A DNA stretch of 64,000 nt from Phoronis australis (lineage: Eukaryota > Phoronida > Phoronidae). Positions 25,271 through 39,690 of the stretch are shown one piece after another. Under the pieces are notes generated by a model that was given only the letters and a program-made list of their open reading frames with translations, was not told where the DNA came from and searched no databases. Position numbers and translations under genes: made by a program. The DNA lies in NCBI GenBank assembly GCA_002633005.1, contig NMRA01000085.1:913252-977251 (forward strand), given 5' to 3'. Position 1 is the first letter of the stretch. Each line of letters opens with the position of its first letter.

Positions 25271-25381
25271 TTTTTTCATTTTTACCATCGTTTCCTTGAG
25301 ATAAATCGTCGATCTGACGCTCGATCTTCCCTAAAGACTCCAGGTCACGGTCTGTGGGTACGGCATTGGTCTCCGAAGTAC
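25271..25381 (-). CDS. NPDC1: NPDC1-like exon: ectodomain helical segment
   Basis: Exon of 111 bp (2 + 36 codons + 1). The acceptor is CCTTTTCAG|GTACTTC; the donor used here is AAAAAA|GTGAGTTA. It encodes TSETNAVPTDRDLESLGKIE followed by RQIDDLSQGN. The hydrophobic spacing of LESLGKIERQIDDLSQ suggests a short amphipathic helix, matching the human stretch around LEDEIDFLAQELARKE that also follows the Cys-rich module. Phase 1 on both sides agrees with neighbours. A second in-phase donor (GATG|GTAAAAAT) lies 15 bp upstream, which would end the exon at 25286 and drop five residues. GTGAGT is the stronger match, so 25271 is preferred. Confidence 0.82.
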
Positions 25382-25414
25382 CTGAAAAGGTGAATAGTGG
25401 AAATGACGTAGGCG

Positions 25415-25830
25415 TTGAAGATTGATGGCTGTGTTATGCATTACGAGTGCTCAGTCACCTGTGAACGGCCCCGAGAGAACCAGCACTTCCAGGCTAGTGA
25501 AAAGTATAAAGCTGCATTGATTCTGTCCCCCTCTAGTGGTCAACGTGATGAATTCTTAACAGAGATGCGCCTTTTGGGGTTTAAAAACATTATCGCGCTC
25601 ATTACGTGTTGAATTGTCGCCAACTGAATCGGCAACTTGAGTCATATGCACTGCAATCGTGTGAATTTACAATTTTAAGGTTGTCCAACCTCGATAAACC
25701 CGTTCTTTTTCTGAGGCACTGACGGTTTCAGTATTGTCGTTGGTAATGGAAATAGAATCCTACTGCAGAAAGGAATGTCGTGAAAATTATTTTAGTAGAG
25801 CAAAAGGCCTTAAAATCAATATTTGTTTTT
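25415..25830 (+). repeat. Interspersed repeat family R3
   Basis: Shares GATGAATTCTTAACAGA, the block TTTTAAGGTTGTCCAACCTC..ATAAAC, and AATAGAATCCTA with copies at 40420-40745, 53577-54090 and 56509-57020. The order of blocks is the same in all. Unclassified. Confidence 0.6.
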
Positions 25831-27812
25831 AGCCAGCTACAGAGGGTAGCATGCATTTTAATCACAACCAGCAACACTGATCTCAATTGTTATATTTTGG
25901 TCAATGGCATATTTGGGAAGGCTCACTGGTCAACAGGGGTGAAGGCCCACTGGTCACCGGCTTCTTTGTGAACGTTCACATGAACAACAAAAGCACCGAC
26001 ATATGGAACATTCCATGTAAACTTACATTGTATCCACAAAATACAGTTCAATGAATTCACAACTCGTTGCTCACCTGCATAAATGACACAACGGTGCATA
26101 CACCAATTCAATACACAGATTTCATGATCATAGAAAATCATGTACAAATATAGTAAAAAGATATCGGCTTTGTCCCTTTCCAAGCAGAGAGGATGATATT
26201 TAATAGAGAACTGATAAGATGTCAATAAGATTTCAAATTTTAATCATTAAAATAATTACGACTATAAATTCCATCGACCTCACGATTCCAGAGAATATGT
26301 ATTATACAAGTTCTGCTTAGGATGCCATACAAAGATTATTTTTCAACCATCCATGGGACAGTTGCTAAGTGCGAATTGGAAATGAAAGTTTTAAGTTAAG
26401 CAGGTACAGTAGTTTTCGAAACAAAGCAGTTTAGGCGGTAAAAACCGCAACAGACTACCATTACTAGAACCTGTCCTAATTCCACCTAGTAAATAAAAAC
26501 AATATTTCGACAGGTGTTGGAACCGACCATTCAAGTGACCTTTCTTAAAACATCAGTTGTCATTGTTTCTGCCTGAAGATTTTCTACGAGGACAAGACAT
26601 TGCGTATAACCGACGTGGACAGAAAATCAATATAAGCAATGTCATTGGTTAACCTAAGTTAAACCTTATGCAGTTCAAGCTCAAAGGGAATGTTAGCACA
26701 AAAAATAATTATTCATTCATCTCTAGGAGCAAAACGCTCATATAACACTTAATCATTATTGTTAATATCTTGTTCTTATTATACAATGATAAGAATTTTA
26801 TCATCATTACTGTCACCATCGTCATTATCAAGTATAATTACGGGGCGGTACTATAAATATTCATTACCTGTGTCATGACAGTTCAAGGAGAGAGCGGGAG
26901 AGTGGGGTGTGTCAACGCTTATCAGGGCAAGATTTATTATTATTCACGGTTCACTTGATCACAACAAATTATTCTCCAAACTTAACAGAGGAGGGGTGAA
27001 GCAAATTTATCAAGCGCAGCCAAAACTTAAATGAAAGCCTCAACAGAGTGTTTAACCTTTAGTCAGACCTTAGGGACATGTCTGTGTATTTGGCCAAATA
27101 TTCACACAATTGTAGATTTTTAACTCAGTAAATGTTTACATTTTCAGAAACTGGAAGGTCTCATGAATTTGATTTTTCACTTTTTAACACTCTGTCATTA
27201 ACTGGGTCACGTGACCATGAAATCGAAACCAAAAAAGAGGAAATCCTCTTAAAAGAGGAAAATTTCAAGCCCTGGCTGAATGAGGCTGATCATCAACCCC
27301 GGGTCAGAGACATCGAGGGTCCCAATGATCAACGGCAACCAACTGCACTTATAATGCTTAGATTTAAACTGCTTTCGCATTTTAACAGTCATGTCAGCAA
27401 TGAGGCACAAGTCACACAGCGCGACTATTATTAAGGTCCTCCTAAAATGGTCCCTTCAGAGACGTTTATCTACATGACAACCAGGCTTGAACACTGTGCA
27501 CTGAACTCTTGGGATCTTATCACTGTGTAAACTGGAGACACATGAATACCCTTTTGACAAAAATGTCTCCAGATAAAATTTAAACATTTGGGCACAGGGG
27601 TAGACAAGGATTACTCAAGAATGGGAATTTGGCGATAAACTACGATACCTGTACAAACACAGGGCCAGTTTTGGCCCTGAGGATTTGACTCAGAAATCTG
27701 ATTTTCTGACAAACTTTATCAAGTCTAACAAAGTTGTGTCACTAATTCAAACAGATTTAAAGGCGCCTCACTCTGTGTTTCCAACTGTTTATGCTGATTA
27801 TGAGAAATTGTT

Positions 27813-28041
27813 CAGGTAAAATGTTACCAATTTAGGACGCAATATAGCAGACAAGTGAAATTTTTTTGTTATTTTCACAAGTGATCAGTAGCCCTAAACA
27901 TTAAAGTTATATAATTTTAAAGTTCTATACCAAAGCTTTCATAATGTAATCTTTTGAGAAATTGTGAACATTCAAACAATGAATTGAAAAAACGAACAAT
28001 TTTGACACTTAGTTTTGTCTGAAATTGACGAGATTTTACGT
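27813..28041 (+). mobile_element. MITE family M1 copy
   Basis: Left end GGTAAAATGTTACCAATTTA then GGACGCAATATAGCAGAC; right end GAAATTGACGAGATTTTACG. Diverged inverted ends, same interior order as 16689-16923. Confidence 0.62.
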
Positions 28042-31000
28042 CATATTCCTGCCTCTTTGAGCAATTTCAGTGCTTCTATTTCATTTAGGCTTACTGATAT
28101 GTTGCCATGACGATCCAGGCCGTAATCAAACTTACAAAAGTAATAACATTATTCAGAGCTTTTTTGTCTACTTTATAGTACTCTACGCTCTGAAACATAG
28201 GCAGAAGTACGTGACCGGAGATTCAGAGTGTAATGCACTCGAGCAAATTCAGAGCCATGATCGAGTCAAGTTCCAACAAGACATTACAATGAAAAAACAA
28301 TATTACCAGGGCGACTGATTTATACATCACTGACCTTGGCACCATAAGTGATTTATTCAAACTCAACTATGTCGCAACAGCTGGAGTTAAACAGCTTTCA
28401 CGCCCTTGTTGTGCAAAAAATGACTTTTAATCAATGCACTATGATCGTGACGGCAATTAAAACAACCCAACAGGTGGAGTTTACAATGCCCAGTTGCATA
28501 GCGACGCGCACTCCACTGACGTCATTGAAGATATTTTGGTTGTAGGAAAAATCAATAATACCGCAAGAACAGGGAAGGATAATCCCGTAGTGGGAAATCT
28601 TGACATAGGTTGATTGATAGTTTTCTGATTGTGGCTATGAACGATTAAATCCCCTGGAGCATAGATAACAACGCTTCTGAGAAACCAAATTAGTCGTCTT
28701 TACCTAAAACTTGCTTCTAACTGAAAGATCAGGAAGCAAGTTGACGTACAAAATAAAATCATTTGTTTAATACTTAGTTATTAGGTTTAATAAAAACTAG
28801 TTCAGCCATGCAGTGTAAGAGCAGGACAGGCACTAAAACCTAATGGAGTGTTGTCTGTCAATCAGGTCAGTCACGGGTCAGTTTCATAACTGAGTCATAC
28901 ACTGTATACGGCTATTTTGGCAAAAATTATTTAAACCCACTTTAGCAAAGTACAAATCTCAGAGAATATCCCATAATTTTGCAGCAATTATGGCTACAAA
29001 CAGTGTGATGTGTCGCAATTTCATTGCATGGACTTTGCAATATTGAAGTTGGAGCACAAGCTAAATTTTTTGACTTAACATTTGAAGAAATGAGCCCAGA
29101 ACTCTAACAAACAACAGCGAGAATACAAGAAAGCATGCAAGACCCATTCACTAACACACATATATTCAGTCTTCAGAATACATAGCCTATAGCTCAACAC
29201 GCATCCGCCTTTGTGATCTAAGCATTAAAATTTTGCCCTGCAATGTTACGGTAAAGGCCCACCCTCATCTATGCAAGAAAGTAAGAGTACAACCCGGCTT
29301 GGAACACAGGTATTTTGGTGACATTCGTACTTGGTGGTCGAGCATTTATGACTGAATAAAGAGCTGAACTTCATACATCAACCATTTTCTTATCAACATT
29401 TTTAGCCCCCCATGGAGCCTCTTGACAATCGGAGATACATATGTAATGACCAAATGTGGTGGAAATGGGTTAAGGGTTATTAGTTCAAGATAATCGCAGA
29501 AAATAGCAACAAGGGAAAAAGAAACGGCACTAAATACACCAGACGCTGAATTAAGACTCTTTAGGACATTAGAAAAATATCTAAATATGTCTAAATTTGA
29601 AATGTCATAACTCAGAAATGCGGCCAGTCGAATCCCCGCGACACTTTGTAATAACACGCATCATGCACTGTTCTAACTGCACGTCATAAACTCTAGTCCA
29701 TCGCAGTCCTGAAACAATCAGAGATTTAATGCACGATCATTTCCGAAACTTGAGCGTGATCAGAAATGATAAACAATGTTTGCCAGAGAAGTGCGTCATA
29801 GGTTTTTTTATGACACGGCACTTAAAATTCCCCATTACACAAAGTAAAAATTCGCCATGGTAACTACGGCAATACAACTATGTCGACAGCTTCACTCCAC
29901 CAATAACTTGTCTTTAAATTAAAAAGATTGCTAACTATTCAGAGTAGGCTATAGTTCTGTAGAATGATATGGCTTGATATCAACACATGAACTAATTCAT
30001 TAGCTCTCTGGACTGAGATTTTTCACACCACACAATTACATGCAGAAAAACATTGCTTCGACACATAAATAAGTTAAGAGGCTTTTGAATCAGGTGAGCT
30101 TCAAATACGTTAAAATACTTTGCCCTACTACAGGATACAACGAAAGACCTTCATTTGCAGCTGCAGTGATTTTCATAATAAATTTGCGAAGAACTTTGAC
30201 GGAATTCTGACACTTGGGTGAAATTTCTGCCAGATTTATTTGGGAATTTAGTTAAACATTTGTCGCAATGAAACAGAATTTTTGTCAAACTTTAGTTAGA
30301 GTTTAATGCAATGTTATTGCATTTAATAAACTTGCATTTATTTGTAAAAGGACTTTCAAGGCAAGTTGCAAAGATTTCACAACTTGTGTGGAACCAAACC
30401 TGACAAGATTTTGTAGAGAATTTGATAGACTTTAATAAGTGTTTGAGTCAAAAAGAAATAGATATTTAGTCGCGATTTTGTAAATCAAAACTTTCTCGAC
30501 ATTTTAACATTGTCAAAAGGGAGACAGCTGGACCAAGGTATAATAGCTTTTGTTACGAGGGTGCTATTTTTTAAAGTTTAAATTTGCAAGACACAAAGTC
30601 CTGACAAAAATACACTTATAAGAATTGAAATAAATAAAGCCACTTTCAATTTCTTGCAAAATGAGAACTGAATTTCATATACATGCTAACCAACTTCTTT
30701 CCCTGCTTCTGTTTATTAAATTTTTTTAAAGTTTTGAAATTTAAAAGCAACTAGTCAATTAGTGATTTTGAAAGTTCTGAGCAAGTCAATCTAGTGTAAA
30801 CAGGATAGTCAAAGTCAAGGTGTTTGCCACGGGTCAAGACTCCAAATGGAAGATAAGAAGCAAATTTATAAACATTTTCTCAGCTTTAATAAATTTCTTA
30901 AACACGGCCATTATGAGAAGTACTCATTGTTAGAAAACAATGATAGGAACCTGGATGATGATAAAATATTCACAGCTATGTAATGTAAATTCCTAATTCG

Positions 31001-32254
31001 TTAAGGTTATATTGTGTGTCACATAAGCGGGTCATTAATAAGATAAACTGGAAATGAAGAAGTTCATTGAGCCAAAAATAATACAATATTAGAATGGAGA
31101 TAATTTTATTTCCTGACTTAATTTTGGTTCGATTAGCAAAATTAAAACAGTACCTCAATTGTATGAAACATGATGTCCCATGCCATCATTTGTGTTGTTT
31201 AAATTATTGTGGTCCGGCCTATTTGCATTGAATAAAGTTATCATTACACAAGTGTCGCTAATGAGACACATACCTGTTCACAGAGCAACTATGGATTATT
31301 TTAACAAGATCATTGCATGCAATCCTGGTCAATAATGAGATAGCTTCAGAAAATTACCACTCAAAGGCAATAGAGCAGTGGGATACATACGATAATAATC
31401 AAGGAGAGACGAGCTCACCTTTATTGGAAGCTCATTTGCTGTAATGATTCCTCATAGGATTCGACAGAGACAGAGAGGCGGATACAAAAAGTTAATACTA
31501 CTGATGAAATTGCCACTGGAGAGTGCAGCACAAGTCGGAACAGTCCGACAAAGGAGCAACTGCTATTCGTTACAAAAACTTATGAATACTATAATGCTGA
31601 AAAATTAAATGCACATAACAACTTTGTACATGACAGCTTCTCTGCAAAATGGGAAAAATTTATTGTTCATGTTAAGTTCATGTAGAAGATATTTACTTTA
31701 AACGAGATATGAGAATGGTCTTCCTGAGGTGTGCATGCGTGAATGAATGGTGTACTTATTTGTTTGTTTGTTTTTGTAATTGTTTGTAAAGGATAATAAA
31801 TACATAAAAAAAAAAACTGCTATTCCCTCCAAGATACAATTTCATCCACCAAATTTCATGACAATCCTTCGAACTTGATAGAGGAGTTGAGGCCAACACA
31901 AATGAATAACTGTCAAACAAACTGAGAAGACAGAACTTCTTTTTGGCATAGGCAAAGACGTTTTCGTACGTTCTCATCAGCATCCACTCTCAAGCTAATG
32001 CTGCATTGGGAAGGGGTGTGTGATGTCACAACAAGGGTCGGTGAGTCTGACTGGATAACTAAGCCTGAGTATACAATTAAAAAAACTTTAAAAAAACGGC
32101 CAGAGGTGTGTCAAATTAACACATCATTAGTTTGAAAAAAATTGCGTCTGTGCAAAAAAGAAACTATCCTCTCACCGTAACTACTAGACAGATGGAATTA
32201 TTTAGAGGTTCTTGGAATGCTATGGCAGAGATAACAGCAACTGCCAGAACAGAT

Positions 32255-33140
32255 GTGAAATGCATGTTTAATTTGTCACAAGGGAGACAGCTTAGCCCAA
32301 ATGGGCATGCCCTATTTGCTTCTTAAAAGAGACACATCTGTCAAATTTCCTGGAAGTGCCATCAAAAGGCTTGATAGTAACAAGGCAGACAAAAAGGTAA
32401 AATTGCCACAAGAGGATACAAACGTAGTCGAATCCATCTGAAAGTGAATGTAAGCTATGCTCTGGTTTAACAAGAACACACCTACATCTATAGCTAAACG
32501 AAAATCTTTTAACAACTGATGACAGATATGGAGTCAATTGTACAAAAACGATATCTCCCACCAGGAGGCGTAGCAGTAGTCCAATTCATCAGAAAACCAA
32601 CGCCACCACTGATATCCTCACTACAAACAAAGCTGTCAAATTTCACAACAGCCCTTTAATTAAAGAACCTGCTAGATATTGAGACAAGCACAAAAAATTT
32701 CAAGCCACCACTCAAGGCAATTTAATAGTATACAGAAAATCAACGCCAGTCATGTTCGGGTCAACAGGAACACATCCCTCAAATTTCATGACGATCCTTC
32801 CTTCGAACTGATTGGCAGTGGAAACTAAAACCAAAACAATAAATTGCCACCAGGGGGCACACATCATTACATGCTCTCCTTGGTACAAAGCCAAATTCCC
32901 ACAAGATCTATCAAACGAGCAAATGCTAAAAGTAAAATTGACACTATGTGGCACAGCTGTAGGCCAATTTCCAGAAGTTGTCCTAATCGCATTTCCACGA
33001 AAACATCTACCAAATTCTACAAAGTTTTTGCAAGAGGTTTAGGAGACAAAGCTGCTAGTGCCAGAAAGGCAGAACTACACACGGTGGACGGAAATTACAG
33101 CAGAATACGCCTACAAATCGATCTACGTGGCTGCGCAATG
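32255..33140 (+). repeat. Degenerate ~145-bp tandem array
   Basis: A recurring mark of the type AATTGCCACCAGGGGGCAC appears near 32271, 32399, 32551, 32700 and 32840, each followed by a weaker ACATC..TCAAATTTCATGACGAT mark. Spacing is about 130-155 bp. Isolated related pieces occur near 31497 and 31816. The copies are strongly diverged, so this is an old array or serial insertions of a short element; open frames here are not conserved between units. Confidence 0.45.
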
Positions 33141-33591
33141 GCATCTTAAAGACAAAGACTCTTACCTGAAATTAGCGAGTCAATTTACTCTGGTCGTGTT
33201 TCAATAATGAGACTGTGATTACCGACGGAAACGAGCCCAACAAGTGTAATTTTGGAAAAATCAATAGTGACATTGAACATTAACATCAATTACAAAACAC
33301 AGATATCAAAACTAACGGAAAACAAGAAAAAGTATTCGGTAAAAATTCCTTGATTTTGGATAGAACAACTGCTTAAACAGTTGCTGCCACTTCTCAGTTT
33401 TTCAGGCTTTTACTGCTTTATTGCATACGCTGATACACCAAATTGGGACCTAAACCGGAGAACAGTTGTTCTCATTCTCTCCAATTAATTAACAAAACAA
33501 CGTGGAAGAAAGATGCACAATTTCATCCTCATGTTTGTATTCAACTGGCTGTTCACCTGATCACCACATGGTGCTTGACAGATGTTGCTGT

Positions 33592-33826
33592 GAATTTCGC
33601 CAATTCAAGGCACAACATGGCTGACAGGTGAAATTTCACTTCCTCCTGTTTTCGTAAAAATGACAGCACCATAAAGATGCGTTACTATATTCAAGTTCTT
33701 AATCTAATGCTAACAACAGGCAAGGATTAAATTGTAGGCATTCAGAGCATTGTTAATAGCCTTTGAAAAATGCAGAAATGAAGTTGTGACGATTACTTTT
33801 GTAAGAAATTAGTGAAATTTTACCCT
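33592..33826 (+). mobile_element. MITE family M1 copy
   Basis: Left TTTCGCCAATTCAAGGCACA then ACATGGCTGACAGGTGAAAT; right GAAATTAGTGAAATTTTACC. Same layout as the family type. Confidence 0.55.
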
Positions 33827-35619
33827 ATCAAGCACATGGTAATCTTAAGCACCAGGGATGTGAACCACAAACCACCGTTACATTAGCAGGAACTTTTTCC
33901 ACTTACAAAAAATGCAGCGTCGCCTTAGCAAAAACATGCCTGATTTATGGCCAAACTTAGAATCTTTTGAAAAATGAAACCAGTTGCACTGTTGCGGAAA
34001 GAGAGGGAAGGAGAACTGGTGGTAATGGGTTTGGGATTTGAGAGCCTCTGCTCAGAAGTTACAAGCATCTTTCCCGTCAGGTGAGCGAAGGTCTTAGTTT
34101 GTCTTATTTTGAAGTCGGTCATTTCTGACCCGCCGATGTACTGTGCAATATAGCTTTAAACTTCAATTACTTGTTATCTTCAGATATATTTAGGACATTT
34201 CATCACCTGTGCAGCAAGGGAAAACAGCCGTATCTAATCTTGCCAACTGTGATGTTTCCAGCTAAAAAGATACTGTGCTACGCAGTTTATCAGTATTGAT
34301 GTTGTCGTTTGTTTAATTAAATTGGCCCCAAAAGTCCGCAACAACCTGGAAACTAAGGTATGCCGGTCTCAGTAAGGCAATAAGGTTTAGAAACGAAAAC
34401 TCATCCCAGTATCTCAACTACTCAATAAGAATACGGGACGAAAATTACACACAATCATTTCTAAAATTGGTAACAACAAACTTACGTGTGCAATTATTTA
34501 ATGCTGTGACAGCACAAAATTGTGTTTAGCCTGACGCGATTTTTAATTCCAGTGCGCAAGATTGGCTAATTTGACAAGGACGAAATGCAATTTTTCTCAT
34601 TCACTGACATATGGAGAAGGATTTTTAGCGCGAATCAAATCCCACGGTACTAAAAAGGCAATTTGACGGTATGGAAGTTGCAAAGTATTTATAACAAACA
34701 TGGAAAATATACCGCAGCTGTAAATCCACACAAGAGTAAAATTCCTGAAAAGTAATTTTTGTTTAGAAATTTGATGAAATAAAATTTCCTTTTTGTCATC
34801 AAGCTTAAGAATTTTTATTGTATCGTATCAAAAACAGAATTTGTTCAGTTTTTCTGTAAAAGTTTTAAGTGAGGCACAACACACATGTTGATCATAAAAA
34901 ACGACAACAGAAAACGGATCGTGAAGCGGCACAAATTCCATGGAATTAACCTAACTTAGTGGTCCTATGTGGATAAAAAGGACAGAACACATTTCACATT
35001 TTCAAACTGGCACTGAAAACTATTCACTTAGTGCGGTGAATTAACTTTCTACAGGATTTGGCACGAGTGCAGTCAAGTTGTGAAGGGAATCAATAACTGC
35101 CAACAGAAATGATAAATTAATTTGTCTTTCATCTACAAAACAGTCGTCTTCAGAATATTATCGATGGCAATTCAAGGATATAAGACAGAAGTACAGGAAG
35201 CCCAGTCAAGCAGTTAATGAATTGTGAATGAAAGTATGCGCCATCCTTACAAATGTTTGACATTCTGTTGAGATATTAACCACAATACACAATTAGTAGA
35301 TTGAAAAGCATTGTCTGACATTTGATAAATACGGTGAACGCTGAAATCGCTCTTGTCCCAATTTCTAGAATCACGAAAATTTGATTTTTGAGGAGTTCCC
35401 TAAAGAATACAGTATCAACACGACCAATACACCTAACCACTGAAAACTAATAACAACAGACTGCATCCAAAAAAAAACTTTTGAAAGAAGCAATTTGTCA
35501 CCGCTGAAAATTTACCAACGACAAAAATTGCTCAAATCAAACAAAATTGTTCTGCTGTAACTGGATTTATCGCCCACGCCACAAAACTAGCTTGATGGCG
35601 TACCCTTGGATTAAATTAG

Positions 35620-36901
35620 TACGAACTTGGCAGATGAATTTTTAGTAAATTGGACAGCAAAGTCTGGGAGTCCATTACCTCAAATGAGGATGCCACATGA
35701 ACAGGACAGATAATCAATACGCCATGAGGATGCTATCAGAAAACACTCCCATGAATACTTCGCATATCTTTGAAGGACTAAACAACATACACAAAAGAAC
35801 CATCCAAATACACTACAGAATACATAAGCCCAATCTGACAACGTGACTTTTACTAGCAACGACAACTTTCCATCACTTGTTTCCAGCAAAGACTAGGAAA
35901 ATACCTACAAATATGTCTATTCTGAGAGAATTGCATAACCTGAATCTAAAAACATGAGTACTTTAATTGACAGCTGAAACTGAATCAAATGTTTGAGTCC
36001 TTCATAAAAACCTTGTTTTGCAGCAAAACTGACTTACTGTAGCAGTTTTGTTTTGCAAGGGCAGTGTATTCAAGTCAATGGTGGTAGGCCCCACACAATA
36101 GCATGTGTATGAGTCACATCATCACAACAGACATCTGATCAACAGTCGTTCTCACTTTTTTGCAGAACAGCGTTTAGCGTATAGTTTAAATATTCCGTGG
36201 GAGCATTTTATCAAAGATGACGAGGCTGGTCGCAGGTAAGACGGCCGTAGACACATTTTGTGAAAGCCACGCATTCTTATAAGAGCAGAAGCCTCATTCT
36301 GACCACAGCTCACACTCAAACTGAATGGCTGCCATCAAAAACTATGTTAATGAATTATTTGTTAATAAATATTCGAGTTATCTGTCTTTGTTTGTGACTA
36401 GGCAAACGGGTAATCCGGAAAATAATCTTTTTGAACTATAGAAATGTCAGCTGATATCTTTGATTAGATGATAAAAGCTATTGCAACTTTTAACCCAAAC
36501 ATACTCACTCAATTATATAAGTAAAGATAAACATCTTACACAACTGCAGTAACTTTACAACAGAGGAACCAAATGATTGTTTTTAAACACTCTTTCTGTT
36601 TTTTTATAGTTAAAAACTTCATAAATGCAAACCAATCTCTCGCTTTACTTCATTCCCAAATTATGGTCTCGTAACATGCAACCGAAAGTTTTAAAAAAAA
36701 TTACCAGAATCAAATAGTGAATTGTTAATTTAATTTTTGAATTTCTGGAAGTGCGCCAACAAAATGGCTCCAACAGTTGGACAAAATTGAACTTCACTTT
36801 TTATGAACTTCCAGTAAAAACACAAATACACACAGGACTGTAATTTACAAAATCGTCCTTAATTTAGAGATTAACTCTCTCTCTCTCTCTCTCTCCCTCC
36901 C
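35620..36901. repeat. N-joined tandem duplication B, copy 1
   Basis: Begins GTACGAACTTGGCAGATGAA and ends in a CT microsatellite directly before the N at 36902. It recurs as 36903-38194 at high identity with small indels. The break at a CT run, a hard assembly spot, and the single N point to two alleles laid in tandem. Confidence 0.9.
36875..36901. repeat. CT microsatellite at an assembly junction
   Basis: (CT)n followed by CCCTCCC and then N. The matching place in copy 2 (about 38175-38194) is a different-length CT run interrupted by TAT, as expected for two alleles. Confidence 0.85.
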
Positions 36902-36902
36902 N

Positions 36903-38194
36903 GTACGAACTTGGCAGATGAATTTTTAGTAAATTGGACAGCAAAGTCTGGGAGTCCATTACCTCAAATGAGGATGCCACATGAACAGGACAGATAATCA
37001 ATACGCCATGAGGATGCTATCAGAAAACACTCCCATGAATACTTGGCATATCTTTGAAGGACTAAACAACATACACAAAAGAACCATCCAAATACACAAC
37101 AGAATACATTAGCCCAATCTGATAACGTGACTTTTACTAGCAAAAACAACTTTCCATCACTTGTTTCCAGCAAAGACTAGGAAAATACCTACAAATATGT
37201 CTATTCTGAGAGAATTCCATGACCACTGTATCTAAAAACATGAGTACTTTAACTGACAGACTGAAACTGAATCAAATGTTTGAGTCCATAATAAATCCTA
37301 GTTTTTGCAGCAAAGCTGAATTACTGTAGTAGTTTTGTTTTTTGCAAGGGCAGCGTATTCAAGTCAGTAGTGGTAGGCCCCACACAATAGCATGTGTATG
37401 CATCACATCATCGCAACTGACATCTCATCAACAGTCGTTCTCACTTTTTTGCAGAACATCGTTTAGCGTATAGTTTAAAAATTCCGTGGGAGCATTTTAT
37501 CAAAGATGATGAAGCTGGTCGCAGGTAAGATGGCCGTAGACACATTTTGTGAAAGCCACGTCGCATTTTTGTAAGAGCAGAAGCCTCATTCTGACCATAG
37601 CTCACACTGAAACTGAATGGCTGCCTTCAATAACTACGTTAATGAATTATTTGTTAATAAATATTGCAGTTATCTGTCTTTATTTGCGACTAGGAAAACG
37701 GGTAAACAGAAAATAATCTTTTTGAACTATAGAAATGTCACCCGATATCTTTGATTAGATGAAAAAAGCTATTGCAACTTTTAACCCAAACATACTCACT
37801 CAATTCTATAAGTAGTGATAAACATCTTACGCAACTGCAGTAACTTCACAACAGAGGAACCAAATTATTGTTTTTAAACACTCTTTCTGTTTCTTTTTTT
37901 AAAAACTTCATAAATGAAAGTTAACTGCAAACCAATCTCTCGGTTTACTTCATTCCAAAATTATGGTCTCGTAACATGCAACCGAAAGTTTGAAAAAAAT
38001 TATCAGAATCAAATAGTGGATTGTTAATTTAATTTTTGAATTTCTGGAAGTGCGCCAACAAAATGGCTCCAACAGTTGGACAAAATTGAACTTCACTTTT
38101 TATGAACTTCCAGTAAAAACACAAATACACACAGGACTGTAATTTACAAAATCGTGAGTAATTTAGAGATTAACTCTCTCTATCTCTCTCTCTC
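36903..38194. repeat. N-joined tandem duplication B, copy 2
   Basis: Starts right after the N with the bases that open copy 1 and runs through the CT repeat into unique sequence. It differs from copy 1 by scattered substitutions and short indels (for example an extra AAAGTTAACTG near 37916). Confidence 0.88.
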
Positions 38195-39690
38195 ATTTTG
38201 TCTCTCTTTCTTTCTGTGTTCTAGATTGATGAAAATAAATGGGAAAAACTTTTAAAACGAGGAAGTAAAACCACTACAGTGCAACTGATTTCTTACGACG
38301 AAATTCTTGGCAAAAATTACTTAAATTCTTAGCAGTAGATTTCCGTGACAGCTAAATTGGGTCACCGCTGTACTAACGACATGGAGTGGCCAACAACTGT
38401 GGAATACATGCCTGGTACTTCAACTACAAGACAAACTAATCCACAATAAAACCCATCATTAAACCTCCATGTCTAACACATCAAATCACGCCCAGTTCCT
38501 TGATTGGCAATGTAATAACTGGATTTTACATTCTAATCCGACGAAATCCTTCTGCGGATGATGTCACAGAGGAATGTTTTGACGTAAAAAACCTACAAAT
38601 CCGATTCAATATAACTGAAGTGCAGTCACAAACACTTCTTGTATTTTATATTTTTATGCAGAGTTATCGGAAACCGATTCCAGAATGCATATTTAAGCCA
38701 AAGACAATAGGATAATTGGTCCTAAGTGCCTCGTTGTTTAAATAAAAAGCGTCCGTATCACACTGACAAAAGCTCTTTTTTAACATCTACACAACATATC
38801 TAAGCTAGTTTTTTAACAAAATGGCTTAGCAGCCAAGCAACGATTATCTCTATCAAGGACTTAATTGATTATGAATAAGTTTGCAAATGTTCTCCCATGA
38901 TCGACCAGAGAATAGCCAATCGCGTCATTGGACCACCGAAGTTGAGAAAAAAGTTCCACACCACCTTCAGACTTCTAGGAAAAAAGCATTGCATCAATTC
39001 TTAAAAAATATAGACAAGAAATTGTTTCGCTTTTTTGATCTGATCCATACAACTTCAACAGGGGAACTCTGAACATGAGAAAACAATTTTGCAAACAAGC
39101 TCCAAAAGAATTTCATTGCTTAAAACATTTAATTTGTGTAATGACAACGACTTTTCAAAGTATTACAAATTAAAATCACAGCACCAGCTGAATATTGACA
39201 ATTATAATGTTTCAGAACCTAGTCACTCAGCAGCAAAATATTTTTACATCTCGATTTTACAATTTCACAGAGCCCACTGACTGTACACTCAAGACATGCC
39301 AGACCCCTCACCTCACCTGAACCTTTTAAAATAATGGCAATCATAAGTGTCTCACCTTTGACACAAAATACAGGTGCAAGAAGTATGAGCTGTAAAATAA
39401 CAGCAATGTATCCCACAATTTTCATGATGAACCAGCTACATAACTCCAGAGGGGCCTTAAGCAAACACCACCATCATCTGCTCAGTTTCAAGGATCGTGG
39501 GCAACTGACCAGCTGTGCTCTGATTGACACATGTATTGCTCAAGTGTGGTATCGCTGAGGATTCTGGGTAATGCTGCATGACAACTGATTTTTAGTTATT
39601 GACTTCGTTACCAGGGGGAGCTAAGTTGTGGGCTACCTGAAAGGAAGAAACTATTGTAAGGGCTATGGCAAAGGCATGGTTTCAACCATT

